Counted from the stretch's first letter, positions 46,263 through 54,922 are shown. The stretch is DNA of 64,000 bases from 2-02-FULL-55-14 sp964581115 (GCA_964581115.1 CAZOMY010000010.1:1-64000), one strand, 5' to 3'. The notes: generated from the letters alone by a model not told the origin. Translations and numbers: made by a program.

Positions 46263-47423
46263 TTACTTCCCAGCAGGACTTTCCGATGTCGTCACCGCTT
46301 CGGCCGGCACGGGCGTCTTGCGGTGCGACGGGCGCTTCTTCCGCATGTACTTTCGCTCCACCGGATGTTGCTCCGGCCATTCCTCTTCGACGTCCGGATA
46401 GGTGAAGATGTCGTACTTGTAGTTGCGGAGGATGATGTCCTTGCCGTTGCGGCCCAGCACATATTGCGGCAGGAGCGGGATCTTGCCGCCTCCGCCCGGC
46501 GCGTCGATCACGTAGTAGGGCACCGCCAGCCCCGACGTATGGCCGCGGAGCTTGTCCATGATCTCGAGCCCAACGCGCACGGGGGTTCGGAAGTGGTTGG
46601 TCCCCTTGGTCAGGTCGGCCTGGTAGATGTAGTACGGCCGGACCCTCATTTTGAGCAGCTTCCGATGGAGCTCGAGCATCACATCGGGGTCGTCGTTGAC
46701 CCCCTTCATCAGCACAGCCTGGTTGCCCACCGGACAGCCGGCGTCGGCCAGCATCGCACAGGCCTTCTCGGCCTCGGGTGTGCACTCCCACGGGTGGTTG
46801 AAATGCGTGTTGACGTAGATGGGATGGTACTTCTTGAGCATCTTGACGAACTTCGGTGTGATGCGCTGCGGTAGAACGCAGGGCATCTTCGTGCCCAGCC
46901 GGATGATCTCCACATGCGGTATGGCGCGAAGACCGGCCAGCACGCGCTCGAGTGCGTAGTCGGTGACCATCAGCGGGTCGCCGCCTGAAAGGACGATGTC
47001 GCGGATCTCGGGATGCGCCGCGATGTAGTCGAGGCCTTGCTGGATCCACTTCGCATTGATCTTCGTCGAGTCGCTCACCTTCCGCTTGCGGGTGCAGAAG
47101 CGGCAGTACATGGAGCATTGACTCGTGATGAGGAAGAGCACGCGGTCGGGATAACGGTGGGTGATGCTCGGCACCGGGCTGTGGGCGTCCTCGTTGAGCG
47201 GATCTTCGGGCGCGCCGTCATCCTCCAGCTCGACGGCGTCGGGAATGCACTGCAGCCAGATGGGATCGCCCGGATATCGGATGAGGCTCAGATAGTACGG
47301 GTTGACCCGAATGTGGAAGAACTTGTTCAGCTTTTCGGCGGTCGAGGTGTCGAACCCGAATCGCTCGACGAGATCCTTGCCGCTATCCACGCTCTGACGC
47401 AGCATTTCCTGCCAGAGTTCCAT
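46263..47423 (-). CDS. kamA: Lysine 2,3-aminomutase (radical SAM, KamA family)
   Basis: The 386-residue protein has iron-sulfur motif CSMYCRFC (Cys 103, 107, 110) followed by R112. PLP-binding Lys is about 314 in APGGGGK. Both acidic residues that bind the lysine side chain in the Clostridium enzyme appear conserved (Asp 270 in YIYQADL, Asp 307 in VIDAPG). It should therefore convert L-lysine to beta-lysine. The C-terminal cysteine zinc motif of the clostridial enzyme is missing and the tail is basic. EpmB-type EF-P modification is less likely, since no EF-P or epmA gene is near. GNAT and ATP-grasp genes precede it in the same orientation. Confidence 0.88.
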   Translation of the reverse strand: MELWQEMLRQSVDSGKDLVERFGFDTSTAEKLNKFFHIRVNPYYLSLIRYPGDPIWLQCIPDAVELEDDGAPEDPLNEDAHSPVPSITHRYPDRVLFLITSQCSMYCRFCTRKRKVSDSTKINAKWIQQGLDYIAAHPEIRDIVLSGGDPLMVTDYALERVLAGLRAIPHVEIIRLGTKMPCVLPQRITPKFVKMLKKYHPIYVNTHFNHPWECTPEAEKACAMLADAGCPVGNQAVLMKGVNDDPDVMLELHRKLLKMRVRPYYIYQADLTKGTNHFRTPVRVGLEIMDKLRGHTSGLAVPYYVIDAPGGGGKIPLLPQYVLGRNGKDIILRNYKYDIFTYPDVEEEWPEQHPVERKYMRKKRPSHRKTPVPAEAVTTSESPAGK

Positions 47424-47446
47424 ACCGGGGGAACGTCCTCCTTCCG

Positions 47447-47971
47447 TTACAGGTGTTTGGTGTAGATGACCAGGTCGTCGTCCGGGGCGTAGTAGCCGCG
47501 GATCCGGGCCGTCTCGTCATACCGATGGCGGCGGTAGAAGCTCCGCGTCGGCTCATACTTCGGCAGCGATGAGGTCTCGACGACGATGAGCGTCCCTCCG
47601 CTCGCTGCAATGCGTCGTTCACAGTGTTCCAGCAGTGCCGACCCGATCCCACCACCGTGGCATGTCGGGTCGACGGCGATCCAGTACAGATCGTACGTCG
47701 AGCGCGTCATCGAAGTGTGACCGTAGCAGTAGTAGCCGCGTACGGTCCCGCCTTCGTCCTCGTACGTCGCCAACAGATAGTCGGTCTGCGACGGATCGTT
47801 GACGGAGGCGTCCATCAGTTCGAGCGCCACCTCCACCTCTTCGTCTCGGAACACACCGGTGGCCTCGAGGATCCTTCGCAACGGCTCACGGTCCGATCCC
47901 CGAAACTCCCGGATGAATCCTTTCGTCCGGACGACCTTCTCAGCCGCCACCGTCGATGTCAGCTCAGCCAT
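47447..47971 (-). CDS. GNAT-family N-acetyltransferase in the kamA cluster
   Basis: The 174-residue protein has a complete GNAT fold: TDYLLATYEDEGGTVRGYYC, then DLYWIAVDPTCHGGGIGSAL (acetyl-CoA loop, HGGGIG), and a C-terminal VETSSLPKYEPTRSFYRR and YYAPDDDLVIYTKHL. It is shorter than AblB-type beta-lysine acetyltransferases and not an obvious member of that family. Its position between two ATP-grasp genes and kamA, 23 bases from kamA, suggests it acylates beta-lysine or a conjugate of it. The ATG at 47971 is the first in frame before the fold, and a heptamer repeat lies between this gene and the upstream ATP-grasp gene. Confidence 0.85.
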   Translation of the reverse strand: MAELTSTVAAEKVVRTKGFIREFRGSDREPLRRILEATGVFRDEEVEVALELMDASVNDPSQTDYLLATYEDEGGTVRGYYCYGHTSMTRSTYDLYWIAVDPTCHGGGIGSALLEHCERRIAASGGTLIVVETSSLPKYEPTRSFYRRHRYDETARIRGYYAPDDDLVIYTKHL

Positions 47972-48005
47972 TTGCTGATCATCCGCCACGAAGTGGCCGC
48001 TTTGC

Positions 48006-48033
48006 GGCGATCGACAATCTTCAATCCGAAATT
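48006..48033. repeat. Short heptamer array, GATTGCG type (degenerate)
   Basis: Read on the - strand, four units AATTTCG, GATTGAA, GATTGTC, GATCGCC follow with no gap. It belongs to the family at 46115-46195 and 60996-61030 and sits in the 73-base gap between the ATP-grasp and GNAT genes. Confidence 0.65.
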
Positions 48034-48044
48034 CCCTCTCGACC

Positions 48045-49139
48045 TCACGGAGTCCTTTCCCAAGCGTACTCCACGATCCTTCCGATGATCTCATTGAAAG
48101 ACAGCCCGTAAGCGCGGGCCGAGCGCGCAAAGCCAGCGTCGTCGGAGATGTCCGGGTTCGGGTTGACCTCGAGGATGTGGAGATTCCCTTTCGCATCCAA
48201 CCGCATGTCCACGCGGCCGTAGTCGCGAAGGTTCATCAGCTTGTACGCCTTCAACGCGATCTCTTTCGCCCTGAGCTCGGTCTCTTTGGGAATGTCGGCG
48301 GGACATACGCCCTTCGTGCCAAGGTATTCCGGCGTTCCTTCCATCCACTTCGCGGCGTAGCTCACGATCTTCGGGTAGTCTTCCGGAAGGCCGGAGAAAT
48401 CGATCTCGGAGATCGGCAGGACGATCGGCCGCTTGTTCCCCATGATGGCCACGTTCAATTCCCGACCCACGATGTATTCTTCCACGAGGGCCGGCTGGTC
48501 GAATGTCTGAAAGATGTAGCGAATGCGCTTCCGCAGCGCAGGGATCGAATCGACGATCGAATTGTTGTCGATGCCGACGCTCGCATCCTCGCCCGACGGC
48601 TTCACGATGACCGGGAACCGGAGATCGAAATCTTCGAAATTCAGCGTGCTCGAATGCTTGAACAGCGCGAACCGCGGCGTCGGAAGACCGTGTGCCGTCA
48701 GGATCTCCTTCGTGCGGAACTTGTGCAGACATGTCCCAAGCGCAAACGCCGAAGCGCCGGTGTACGGAACGCCCATCAGCTCGTAGAGCCCGGCCACGTG
48801 CATTTCGTGGATCGACTCGTTCCCGACCGATTCGCACAGGTTGAAGATGATATCCGGCTTCGACTCCTCCAGAAAAGCGATGAGACGCTTGATGTCGCCA
48901 TTCATATTGAAGAGCGACGACCGGTATCCACAGTCTTTGAGGGCCTGCTCGACATGCTCCCGTTCCTCGAGCACCCCCACCTCGGACAGATCGATCGCAA
49001 CCTGGGCCGCCTTTTCCTTCATTTCGGCGTGCGTTGGAATTGCCTTCAATTCCCCGGTCTCGGAGACGTATTTTCGCCCGTTGAGCGTCTCGATTGTCGG
49101 TTCATTGAAAACAACGGCTACATGCACCTTTTTGGCCAT
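48045..49139 (-). CDS. Ddl-like ATP-grasp ligase 1
   Basis: The 364-residue cytoplasmic protein has ATP-grasp signatures in Ddl order: GVPYTGASAFALGTCLHKF, VIVKPSGEDASVGI, EEYIVGRELNVAIMGN and RVDMRLDAKGNLHILEVNPNPD (Mg-binding Glu/Asn). The N-terminus is VAVVFNEPTIETLNGRKYVS where true D-Ala ligases have a GG-S-EHE-S motif, so the first-substrate site is different. About 50 additional residues precede the nucleotide domain. It is probably a ligase joining amino acids other than D-Ala. GGGAAGAG lies close upstream of its ATG. A paralogue precedes it, and GNAT and kamA follow. Confidence 0.88.
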   Translation of the reverse strand: MAKKVHVAVVFNEPTIETLNGRKYVSETGELKAIPTHAEMKEKAAQVAIDLSEVGVLEEREHVEQALKDCGYRSSLFNMNGDIKRLIAFLEESKPDIIFNLCESVGNESIHEMHVAGLYELMGVPYTGASAFALGTCLHKFRTKEILTAHGLPTPRFALFKHSSTLNFEDFDLRFPVIVKPSGEDASVGIDNNSIVDSIPALRKRIRYIFQTFDQPALVEEYIVGRELNVAIMGNKRPIVLPISEIDFSGLPEDYPKIVSYAAKWMEGTPEYLGTKGVCPADIPKETELRAKEIALKAYKLMNLRDYGRVDMRLDAKGNLHILEVNPNPDISDDAGFARSARAYGLSFNEIIGRIVEYAWERTP

Positions 49140-49219
49140 GGCTCTTCCCGCAAGTTATTGGAGGATGGTGCGTTCGGTCCGACGTTCTCTGCCGGAAGTT
49201 GAGCGTTCGTCGGCAGGTG

Positions 49220-50332
49220 TCATGATGGCAAGGAGTTGTGGCGTCCGATGCGGACCAAGGCCGCGTCCAGCACCATGTTGATCATCCGATCGTAATCGAT
49301 GCCCGCCGCGCGGGCCGCCTGCGGAAAACAGGAATGGTCGTCGGGGTTGGGAAGGATGCCGGGAAGAGGATTCAACTCTATCAGATTCGGCTCGCCCGCC
49401 GCGTCAAGTCGCACGTCAATGCGGCACCAATCGCGGCAGCGCAAGAGTCGGTACGAACGCTTGCAGAGATCAATGATCTTCTGTTCGAACGCAGGAGAAA
49501 GCTTCGCAGGACACTCGTGAACGTCGAGCGGCTTGTCAAGTGTATCCCACATCCACTTCGCCTCGAACGACCAGATCGGATTTGCGCCGTCCGGCAGATC
49601 GTCGAATTTGATCTCGACGATCGGCAGGACGCGAAGGTCTTCGCCGTTGCCGATGAGGGCCACGGTGAATTCCCGTCCGGTGAGGAATTGTTCGATGAGG
49701 GCCGGTTCGTGGTAGCGCTCGGTCACGCGGCGCACCTCCGCTTCGAGCTCCTGCGGCGTGCGCACGACGGAAGAATTCATGATCCCTTTGCTCGAACCTT
49801 CGTGCAGCGGCTTGACGATCGACGGAAGCGGAAGGTCGAGTCCGACGAGATCATCCACCGAGTCGACGACATGGAACGCGGGCGTAGCGACACCATGATA
49901 CGCCAGCACTTCTTTTGCGCGCGACTTGTCGAGACAGATGCCGAGGGTCAACGGGTCGGACCCGGTGTACGGAATGCCCAGCATCTCCAGCATGGCGGGG
50001 ATCTGCGCCTCGCGCGAAGGACCGCGAAGCCCCTCGGCGATGTTGAACACGATGTCGGGCTGGAGATCGGCGAGTGCGTTGAAGGCGTTACGATCCGCTT
50101 CGACGAGACTGACACGATGGCGCTGTTCCAGGGCTGATTTGACGGCGAGAATGGTCTCTTCGGTGTCCCATTCAGCGTATGTGTCGTCTCTCGTGAGGAG
50201 GGCGCGAGCCGTCTCGACATTCGTCGAGTCGTGAACTCGCGGCGAGGTCGGCGTCGCTTCAGCAACCGAAGCGATCGGTGCAGATTCGTGCTTGATGTTG
50301 TAGACGAGAGCGACGTGCAGTGCGGTACTCAA
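49220..50332 (-). CDS. Ddl-like ATP-grasp ligase 2
   Basis: The 370-residue protein is a paralogue of the ligase at 48045-49139: GIPYTGSDPLTLGICLDKSRA, SIVKPLHEGSSKGI, EQFLTGREFTVALIGN, then RIDVRLDAAGEPNLIELNPLPG. The N-terminus (LHVALVYNIKHESAPI) again lacks the D-Ala ligase EHE motif. The two ligases may form a heterodimer or add two different residues. The start is a TTG at 50332 with no strong ribosome site, and no ATG precedes the fold in frame, so the exact start is uncertain. It is first in the operon, about 95 bases from a good promoter. Confidence 0.85.
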   Translation of the reverse strand: MSTALHVALVYNIKHESAPIASVAEATPTSPRVHDSTNVETARALLTRDDTYAEWDTEETILAVKSALEQRHRVSLVEADRNAFNALADLQPDIVFNIAEGLRGPSREAQIPAMLEMLGIPYTGSDPLTLGICLDKSRAKEVLAYHGVATPAFHVVDSVDDLVGLDLPLPSIVKPLHEGSSKGIMNSSVVRTPQELEAEVRRVTERYHEPALIEQFLTGREFTVALIGNGEDLRVLPIVEIKFDDLPDGANPIWSFEAKWMWDTLDKPLDVHECPAKLSPAFEQKIIDLCKRSYRLLRCRDWCRIDVRLDAAGEPNLIELNPLPGILPNPDDHSCFPQAARAAGIDYDRMINMVLDAALVRIGRHNSLPS

Positions 50333-50426
50333 GCAGCGCTATCAACCTCGTGTTGGTGAACGATCGTCGCGTCCGACTTCCTGTCAACCGCCGGGCAGGC
50401 CGTCATCGACGCTCAACGTTGATACT

Positions 50427-50454
50427 AATATAAGGGTTTGACATCCGTTGTCAA
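50427..50454 (-). promoter_or_regulatory. Sigma-70-type promoter of the ATP-grasp/kamA operon
   Basis: On the - strand, TTGACA (50449-50454) and TATATT (50427-50432) are separated by 16 bases. The -35 box is part of an inverted repeat, TTGACATCCGTTGTCAA, which could be an operator. The transcript would have a leader of about 85 bases before the TTG start. Confidence 0.7.
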
Positions 50455-50460
50455 GTTTTT

Positions 50461-50830
50461 CTGACCTCGAGCGAGCTCCGAGCGAGTCCCGAACTCATCC
50501 ATCGAGACGAGTCGAGGAGCGAGTCGACCCTCGACGTTGCTCGGGTCGACCCCAAGCATTCGAGGGGTCGAAAGGTCAGCTGCCGTCCACCATCCGACCG
50601 ACTTCAGTCGCGGACGATCACACCTCCCCCCATCGTACGACCTCCGACCCGAGATCGTCCGACGATGATCGATCACGATCGAGAGACGACGGATCGGACC
50701 GACGACGGCCCGGTCGAAGACGGGACGATGGCTAGACTTGACGACGAAGAGTCGAACGGGTAACGAACGGTGGACCGGAGCACGCGGAGAGGAGGATGAC
50801 GAAGCGGTAAGGCGTTGACGGGCGGTCGGA
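50461..50830. other. Non-coding stretch rich in CGA/TCG words
   Basis: About 370 bases between the operon promoter and recG carry no plausible gene. The sequence is packed with CGA, TCGA and GACGA words, and includes local palindromes such as CGATGATCGATCACGATCG. The recG 3' end and any terminator must lie here, but no T-tailed hairpin was recognised. Confidence 0.7.
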
Positions 50831-50834
50831 GGAC

Positions 50835-53018
50835 TCAGCCGACCGATCCCAGATCGAAGAGGTCTCGGTAGTTTTCCTCGAAATGTGTGCGAATTTCGCT
50901 ATGCTCAGGCTTACGAAGGTGCGGATCGGCCTCGACGATCCTTCCGGAGAGGACACGAGCCCGTTCGAGAAGCTCTCGATCCCTGATCGGGTCGGCCACG
51001 GTCAGTATGGGGGCACCGCTCTGACGGGTGCCGAAGAACTCCCCCGGTCCACGAAGCTCCAGGTCCACCTCCGAGATCCGGAAGCCGTCGGTCGTCTCTT
51101 CCATGGTCTTCAACCGACGGATCGCCCGGTTCTCCTCCGCCTTCTGCTGCGCAGGGTCCAGCCCCTTGAGGCTTCTATGATAGAGTGGGGCATTGGAGAT
51201 CAGGATGCAATAGGACTGGTCGGCCCCCCTCCCCACCCGGCCGCGCAACTGGTGAAGCTGCGACAACCCGAACCTCTCGGCATTCTCCACGATCATGACT
51301 GTCGCGTTGGAAACGTCAATGCCGACCTCGATGACGGTCGTCGAGACCAGGACATCGACCCTTCCCTCCTGGAGGTCCCTCATAACCGCCTCCTTCTCCT
51401 CCGAGGTTTGCCGGCCGTGTAACAGCGCCAGCCGAAGCCCCTTGAGCGGACCTTCGCGCAGGTCTTCAAACGCCACCGTGGCCGCTTTCAGATCGACCTT
51501 TTCCGACTTTTCGATAAGGGGGAACACAACATAGGCCTGTCGTCCCCGGGCCACCTCATGACGGACGAATTCGTACACCTTTCCCTTCTGTTCCTCCGTC
51601 CTGATCGCCGTCCTGATGGGACGCCGGTTGGCCGGCATTTCATCGATGGTGGAGATGTCCAGGTCGCCGTAGATCGACATCGCGAGGGTTCTGGGGATCG
51701 GCGTGGCGGTCATGACAAGCACATCCAGGTCGATCCCTTTCTTTCGAAGCGCCGCCCGCTGTTCTACGCCGAATCGGTGCTGTTCATCAATGACAGCCAG
51801 ACCCAGGTCGGCGAACTCCACCCCCTCTTCTAACAGTGCATGCGTCCCGACGACCAATTGGGCGATTCCACGCCGGATGTCCTCGAGAATATCCCGCCTC
51901 AGACGTTTCTTCTGCCCTCCAACGAGCGTCCGCACCTGGACCCCCAGCCCTTCGGTCATTCGCCGCAGCGTCCATGCATGTTGCTCTGCCAACACCTCCG
52001 TGGGGGCCATAAAGGCCGCCTGGGCGCCATGGTCGATCGCGCGCAGACAGGCCAGAAGCGCCACGACCGTCTTTCCGCTTCCAACATCACCCTGCAGGAG
52101 GCGGTGCATCGGTCGGGGCGATCGCATGTCGTCAGTGATCTCGGCGAGCACTCGCTTTTGTGCGGAGGTGAGTTGATAGGGCAGCAAAGCGAGCAAGCGA
52201 TCAGCCAGCGGGGTCGGACCGTCAAAGCGGCGTCCGGGGCGCGCGGCAGTGGCCACCCGACGCAGATGCATCATCAGTTGAATGAAGAACAGCTCGTCGA
52301 AGGCCAGCCGCTTTCGCGCTTCGGCCAACGAGGTCCATGAGAGCGGAAAATGGACCTGTTCGACGGCGCGATGGATCGGGAGGAGGTGCTCGGAGCTGAT
52401 CAGAGTCGAGCCGAGTCGTTCGGGAATGCATGTCGGGACGCGAGGCAGAGCGTTCCGCATCACGCGCCTGATCCCACGACTATCGAGTCCGACGGCGGTC
52501 AGTTCGGCGGTCGAAGAGTATTTGGGGATGATGGCGCCGGTGTTGAACAGCTTGCCCCAGTCGGGCTCGTCTTCCTCGGAGCTGGCCAGACGGTCGAACT
52601 GCGGATGGATGAATTGCGGCCGACCCAGCCGATCGAGCGTCGGGACCGCCGAGAGGGCCAACACCTCTCCTTCGGCGAACGCATCCTTGAGCCACCGGTA
52701 ACCCTCGAACCAGACGCAGGTCAGCGTTCCGGTCCCGTCCGAGACGCTCAGCAGGAACATCATCCGGTGGGTCGTCCTGGTCTTTCGAGCTTCGACCTTG
52801 ATAACGTTCCCAACGACGGTGACATCCGGCGCGTCGGCAACGGACCTGCGGAGGTCCCGAATGCTGATGATGCGGCTGCGGTCGAGATAGTCGAACGGGA
52901 ATCTGAGCAGGAGATCGCGGACGGACCGGATCCCGTGCTTCTGAAGGACCTCCGCCCGACGCGGACCGATGCCTTTGAGGTACTGGAGGTCAGACGATGT
53001 TGAAGACTTTGCGATCAT
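50835..53018 (-). CDS. recG: ATP-dependent DNA helicase RecG
   Basis: The 727-residue protein has an N-terminal wedge/OB domain (LQYLKGIGPRRAEVLQKHGI; ILLLRFPFDYLDRS-like segment). The helicase core follows with Walker A GDVGSGKT, the DEXH-box variant VIDEQHRFG, TATPIPRTLA, VFPLIEKS, and the conserved VIEVGIDVSNAT and QLHQLRGRVGRG motifs, plus a C-terminal TRG-type segment. It regresses stalled replication forks and unwinds branched DNA. The ATG at 53018 precedes the fold directly. The upstream frame runs into a repeat and is not used. Confidence 0.96.
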   Translation of the reverse strand: MIAKSSTSSDLQYLKGIGPRRAEVLQKHGIRSVRDLLLRFPFDYLDRSRIISIRDLRRSVADAPDVTVVGNVIKVEARKTRTTHRMMFLLSVSDGTGTLTCVWFEGYRWLKDAFAEGEVLALSAVPTLDRLGRPQFIHPQFDRLASSEEDEPDWGKLFNTGAIIPKYSSTAELTAVGLDSRGIRRVMRNALPRVPTCIPERLGSTLISSEHLLPIHRAVEQVHFPLSWTSLAEARKRLAFDELFFIQLMMHLRRVATAARPGRRFDGPTPLADRLLALLPYQLTSAQKRVLAEITDDMRSPRPMHRLLQGDVGSGKTVVALLACLRAIDHGAQAAFMAPTEVLAEQHAWTLRRMTEGLGVQVRTLVGGQKKRLRRDILEDIRRGIAQLVVGTHALLEEGVEFADLGLAVIDEQHRFGVEQRAALRKKGIDLDVLVMTATPIPRTLAMSIYGDLDISTIDEMPANRRPIRTAIRTEEQKGKVYEFVRHEVARGRQAYVVFPLIEKSEKVDLKAATVAFEDLREGPLKGLRLALLHGRQTSEEKEAVMRDLQEGRVDVLVSTTVIEVGIDVSNATVMIVENAERFGLSQLHQLRGRVGRGADQSYCILISNAPLYHRSLKGLDPAQQKAEENRAIRRLKTMEETTDGFRISEVDLELRGPGEFFGTRQSGAPILTVADPIRDRELLERARVLSGRIVEADPHLRKPEHSEIRTHFEENYRDLFDLGSVG

Positions 53019-53044
53019 CGATCTGTTCCGCCGATGTGGAGGTG

Positions 53045-53133
53045 ACCACGAAGAGCACGAAGCCACACGAAGAAATGATGCGACAGCTGAATCTGCAAAA
53101 AATCACTCCGTGCTCTTGGTGCCCTTCGTGGTT
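53045..53133. repeat. Inverted pair of 9-bp word repeats (CCACGAAGA family)
   Basis: The left arm (53045-53074) has ACCACGAAGAGCACGAAG. The right arm (53107-53133) is its approximate reverse complement, ending CCCTTCGTGGTT. The element fills the gap between recG and the amidohydrolase gene and ends one base before the latter's stop codon. Confidence 0.85.
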
Positions 53134-53134
53134 C

Positions 53135-54805
53135 CTATTTGAGATCAGCACGTCGCTCGTACACCACCCGCCCCCCAACGATCGTCACATCGACCTTCAC
53201 ATTCTCGATCTTCACCGGATCGATCGAGAAGATATCATCGGACAGCACGACGATGTCGGCAAGCTTGCCGGGGGTGAGGCTTCCTTTCTCGTCCTCCTCG
53301 AAGGCCGCGTAGGCGTTCGTGAGCGTATAGGCCTCGACCGCTTCGGCCACGGTGATCTTTTGCTCGGGGAACCATCCACCCGGTGTCGCTCCGTCGATCG
53401 TCCGGCGCGTGACGGCCGCGTAAATCCCCAGCAGCGGGTCGAGCGGACCGACGGTCCAGTCGCTGCCGAAGCTCAACTTGATGCCGGCGTCGAGGAAGGA
53501 GCGGAAGGGATAGGTCGTGCGGCAACGCTCGTGGCCGATCCGCTTCTCCGCCCACCGACCGTCATCGATGGCATGGTAGGGCTGTGCCGATGCGATGACG
53601 CCGAGCTGTTCGAATCGGACAAAGTCCTTGGGATGGATATGTTGGGCATGTTCGATGCGGAATCGCCGGTCCCACGCAGGATTCTCGCGGCGGATCCTCT
53701 CAAAGAGGTCGAGCATGAGACTGTTGGCGCTGTCGCCAATGGCATGGATCGAAAGCTGCAGTCTCGCCTTATCGGCCGCGAACGCCCACGTCTCGAGCCG
53801 GCCGTCGAGGACGATATCGCTTGGGAGGCCCCGCGTCGATGGGTCGGAGTCGTACGGCCTGTAGAACAGCGCCGTCGAGGAACCGAGCGAGCCGTCGGCG
53901 AATGCCTTGAGCGATCCCACGCGGATCCATTCGTCGCCGAAGGGCGCTTCGAGCCCTGCATCGGCCAGCGATTTCCATTCTCCTATCGGTATGCGGCAAT
54001 GGAATCTTGCCGTAAGATTTCCAGCGCGACGAACGGACTGATAGGCGCGGATATGGGCGCCCGTCGAGACATCCTGGATCGAAGTGACGCCGAACCGTCG
54101 TGCCTCGGCCAAAGCCAGCAATGCCGCCTCAACCAGTTCCTCATGCGTCTCGGCGGGCATGACGCGATAGACGAGCGTCATGGCTTCGTCTTTCAAGATG
54201 CCGGTCGCTTCGCCGGTCAGGGGGTCGCGGACGATCGAGCCGCCAGGAGGGTCGGGCGTCGACTTCGTGATACCGGCGAGCTTGAGCACGTGCGAATTCG
54301 CCAGCGCCATATGCCCGTCGTATCTATTCACAAAAACGGGCGTCGAGCCCGTGACCGCATCGATCAGCTCTTTGGCCGGCAGAGGACCTCCGGGCCATGC
54401 GTCATGGTCCCAATCGCCGCCCGTGATCCATCTTCCAGGATGCTTCGCGGCCCGTTCACCGATGCGGCGGGCAAACTCCTGCGGCGTCGCCGCGTTGCGA
54501 AGATCGACCGACTGCAGCTGAAAGCCGCCGGTCATGAAATGCGTGTGATTGTCGATGAATCCGGGAAGCGTTCGACGGCCTTTGAGGTCGATCACCGTTG
54601 CGTTCGGGCCGGCCATCGCCCGAACGTCAGTGTTGGACCCGACAGCCAGGATCCGGTCCCCCGCGACCGCGATTGCCTGGGCCTCGGGTCGAGAAGGGTC
54701 GACGGTCCAGATCTTGCCGTTGACGAGAAGGAGGTCGGCAGGTTTTGGCTGGCCAAGGACGATGGTCGATGCCAGGAGGAGGGTTGTTGCACGTCGAACA
54801 AGCAT
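53135..54805 (-). CDS. Amidohydrolase family protein (YtcJ-like), exported
   Basis: The 556-residue protein has an N-terminal signal-like segment (LVRRATTLLLASTIVLGQ). It is a metal-dependent amidohydrolase: metal site GFIDNHTHFM (about 80), LSIHAIGDSANSLML, RIEHAQHIHPKDF and FGSDWTVGPLDPLLG (Asp ligand). The C-terminal YTLTNAYAAFEEDEKGSL and GKLADIVVLSDD strands close the composite domain. Family members hydrolyse amides or cyclic amides, and the substrate cannot be told. AGGGAG six bases before the ATG at 54805 fixes the start. Its 3' end touches a CACGAAG repeat element. Confidence 0.9.
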   Translation of the reverse strand: MLVRRATTLLLASTIVLGQPKPADLLLVNGKIWTVDPSRPEAQAIAVAGDRILAVGSNTDVRAMAGPNATVIDLKGRRTLPGFIDNHTHFMTGGFQLQSVDLRNAATPQEFARRIGERAAKHPGRWITGGDWDHDAWPGGPLPAKELIDAVTGSTPVFVNRYDGHMALANSHVLKLAGITKSTPDPPGGSIVRDPLTGEATGILKDEAMTLVYRVMPAETHEELVEAALLALAEARRFGVTSIQDVSTGAHIRAYQSVRRAGNLTARFHCRIPIGEWKSLADAGLEAPFGDEWIRVGSLKAFADGSLGSSTALFYRPYDSDPSTRGLPSDIVLDGRLETWAFAADKARLQLSIHAIGDSANSLMLDLFERIRRENPAWDRRFRIEHAQHIHPKDFVRFEQLGVIASAQPYHAIDDGRWAEKRIGHERCRTTYPFRSFLDAGIKLSFGSDWTVGPLDPLLGIYAAVTRRTIDGATPGGWFPEQKITVAEAVEAYTLTNAYAAFEEDEKGSLTPGKLADIVVLSDDIFSIDPVKIENVKVDVTIVGGRVVYERRADLK

Positions 54806-54922
54806 GGCGACTCCCTGAACGTTCGAGCGCCAAAGTACCGACAAGCCGACCCAATTTCAAACGGGTTGAACATCTCAAGAAGGTGGAGTACGTTTCCAAA
54901 CAGACAAACTGCAGGTCAACTC

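Noticed and set aside
46263..47423. KamA-family protein as EpmB (EF-P lysylation)
   Set aside because: No efp or epmA gene is near, lysine-binding acids of true KamA are kept, and the neighbours are ligase and acetyltransferase genes.
48045..50332. Housekeeping D-Ala-D-Ala ligases
   Set aside because: Both lack the N-terminal GG-S-EHE-S motif, and no mur or fts genes are near.
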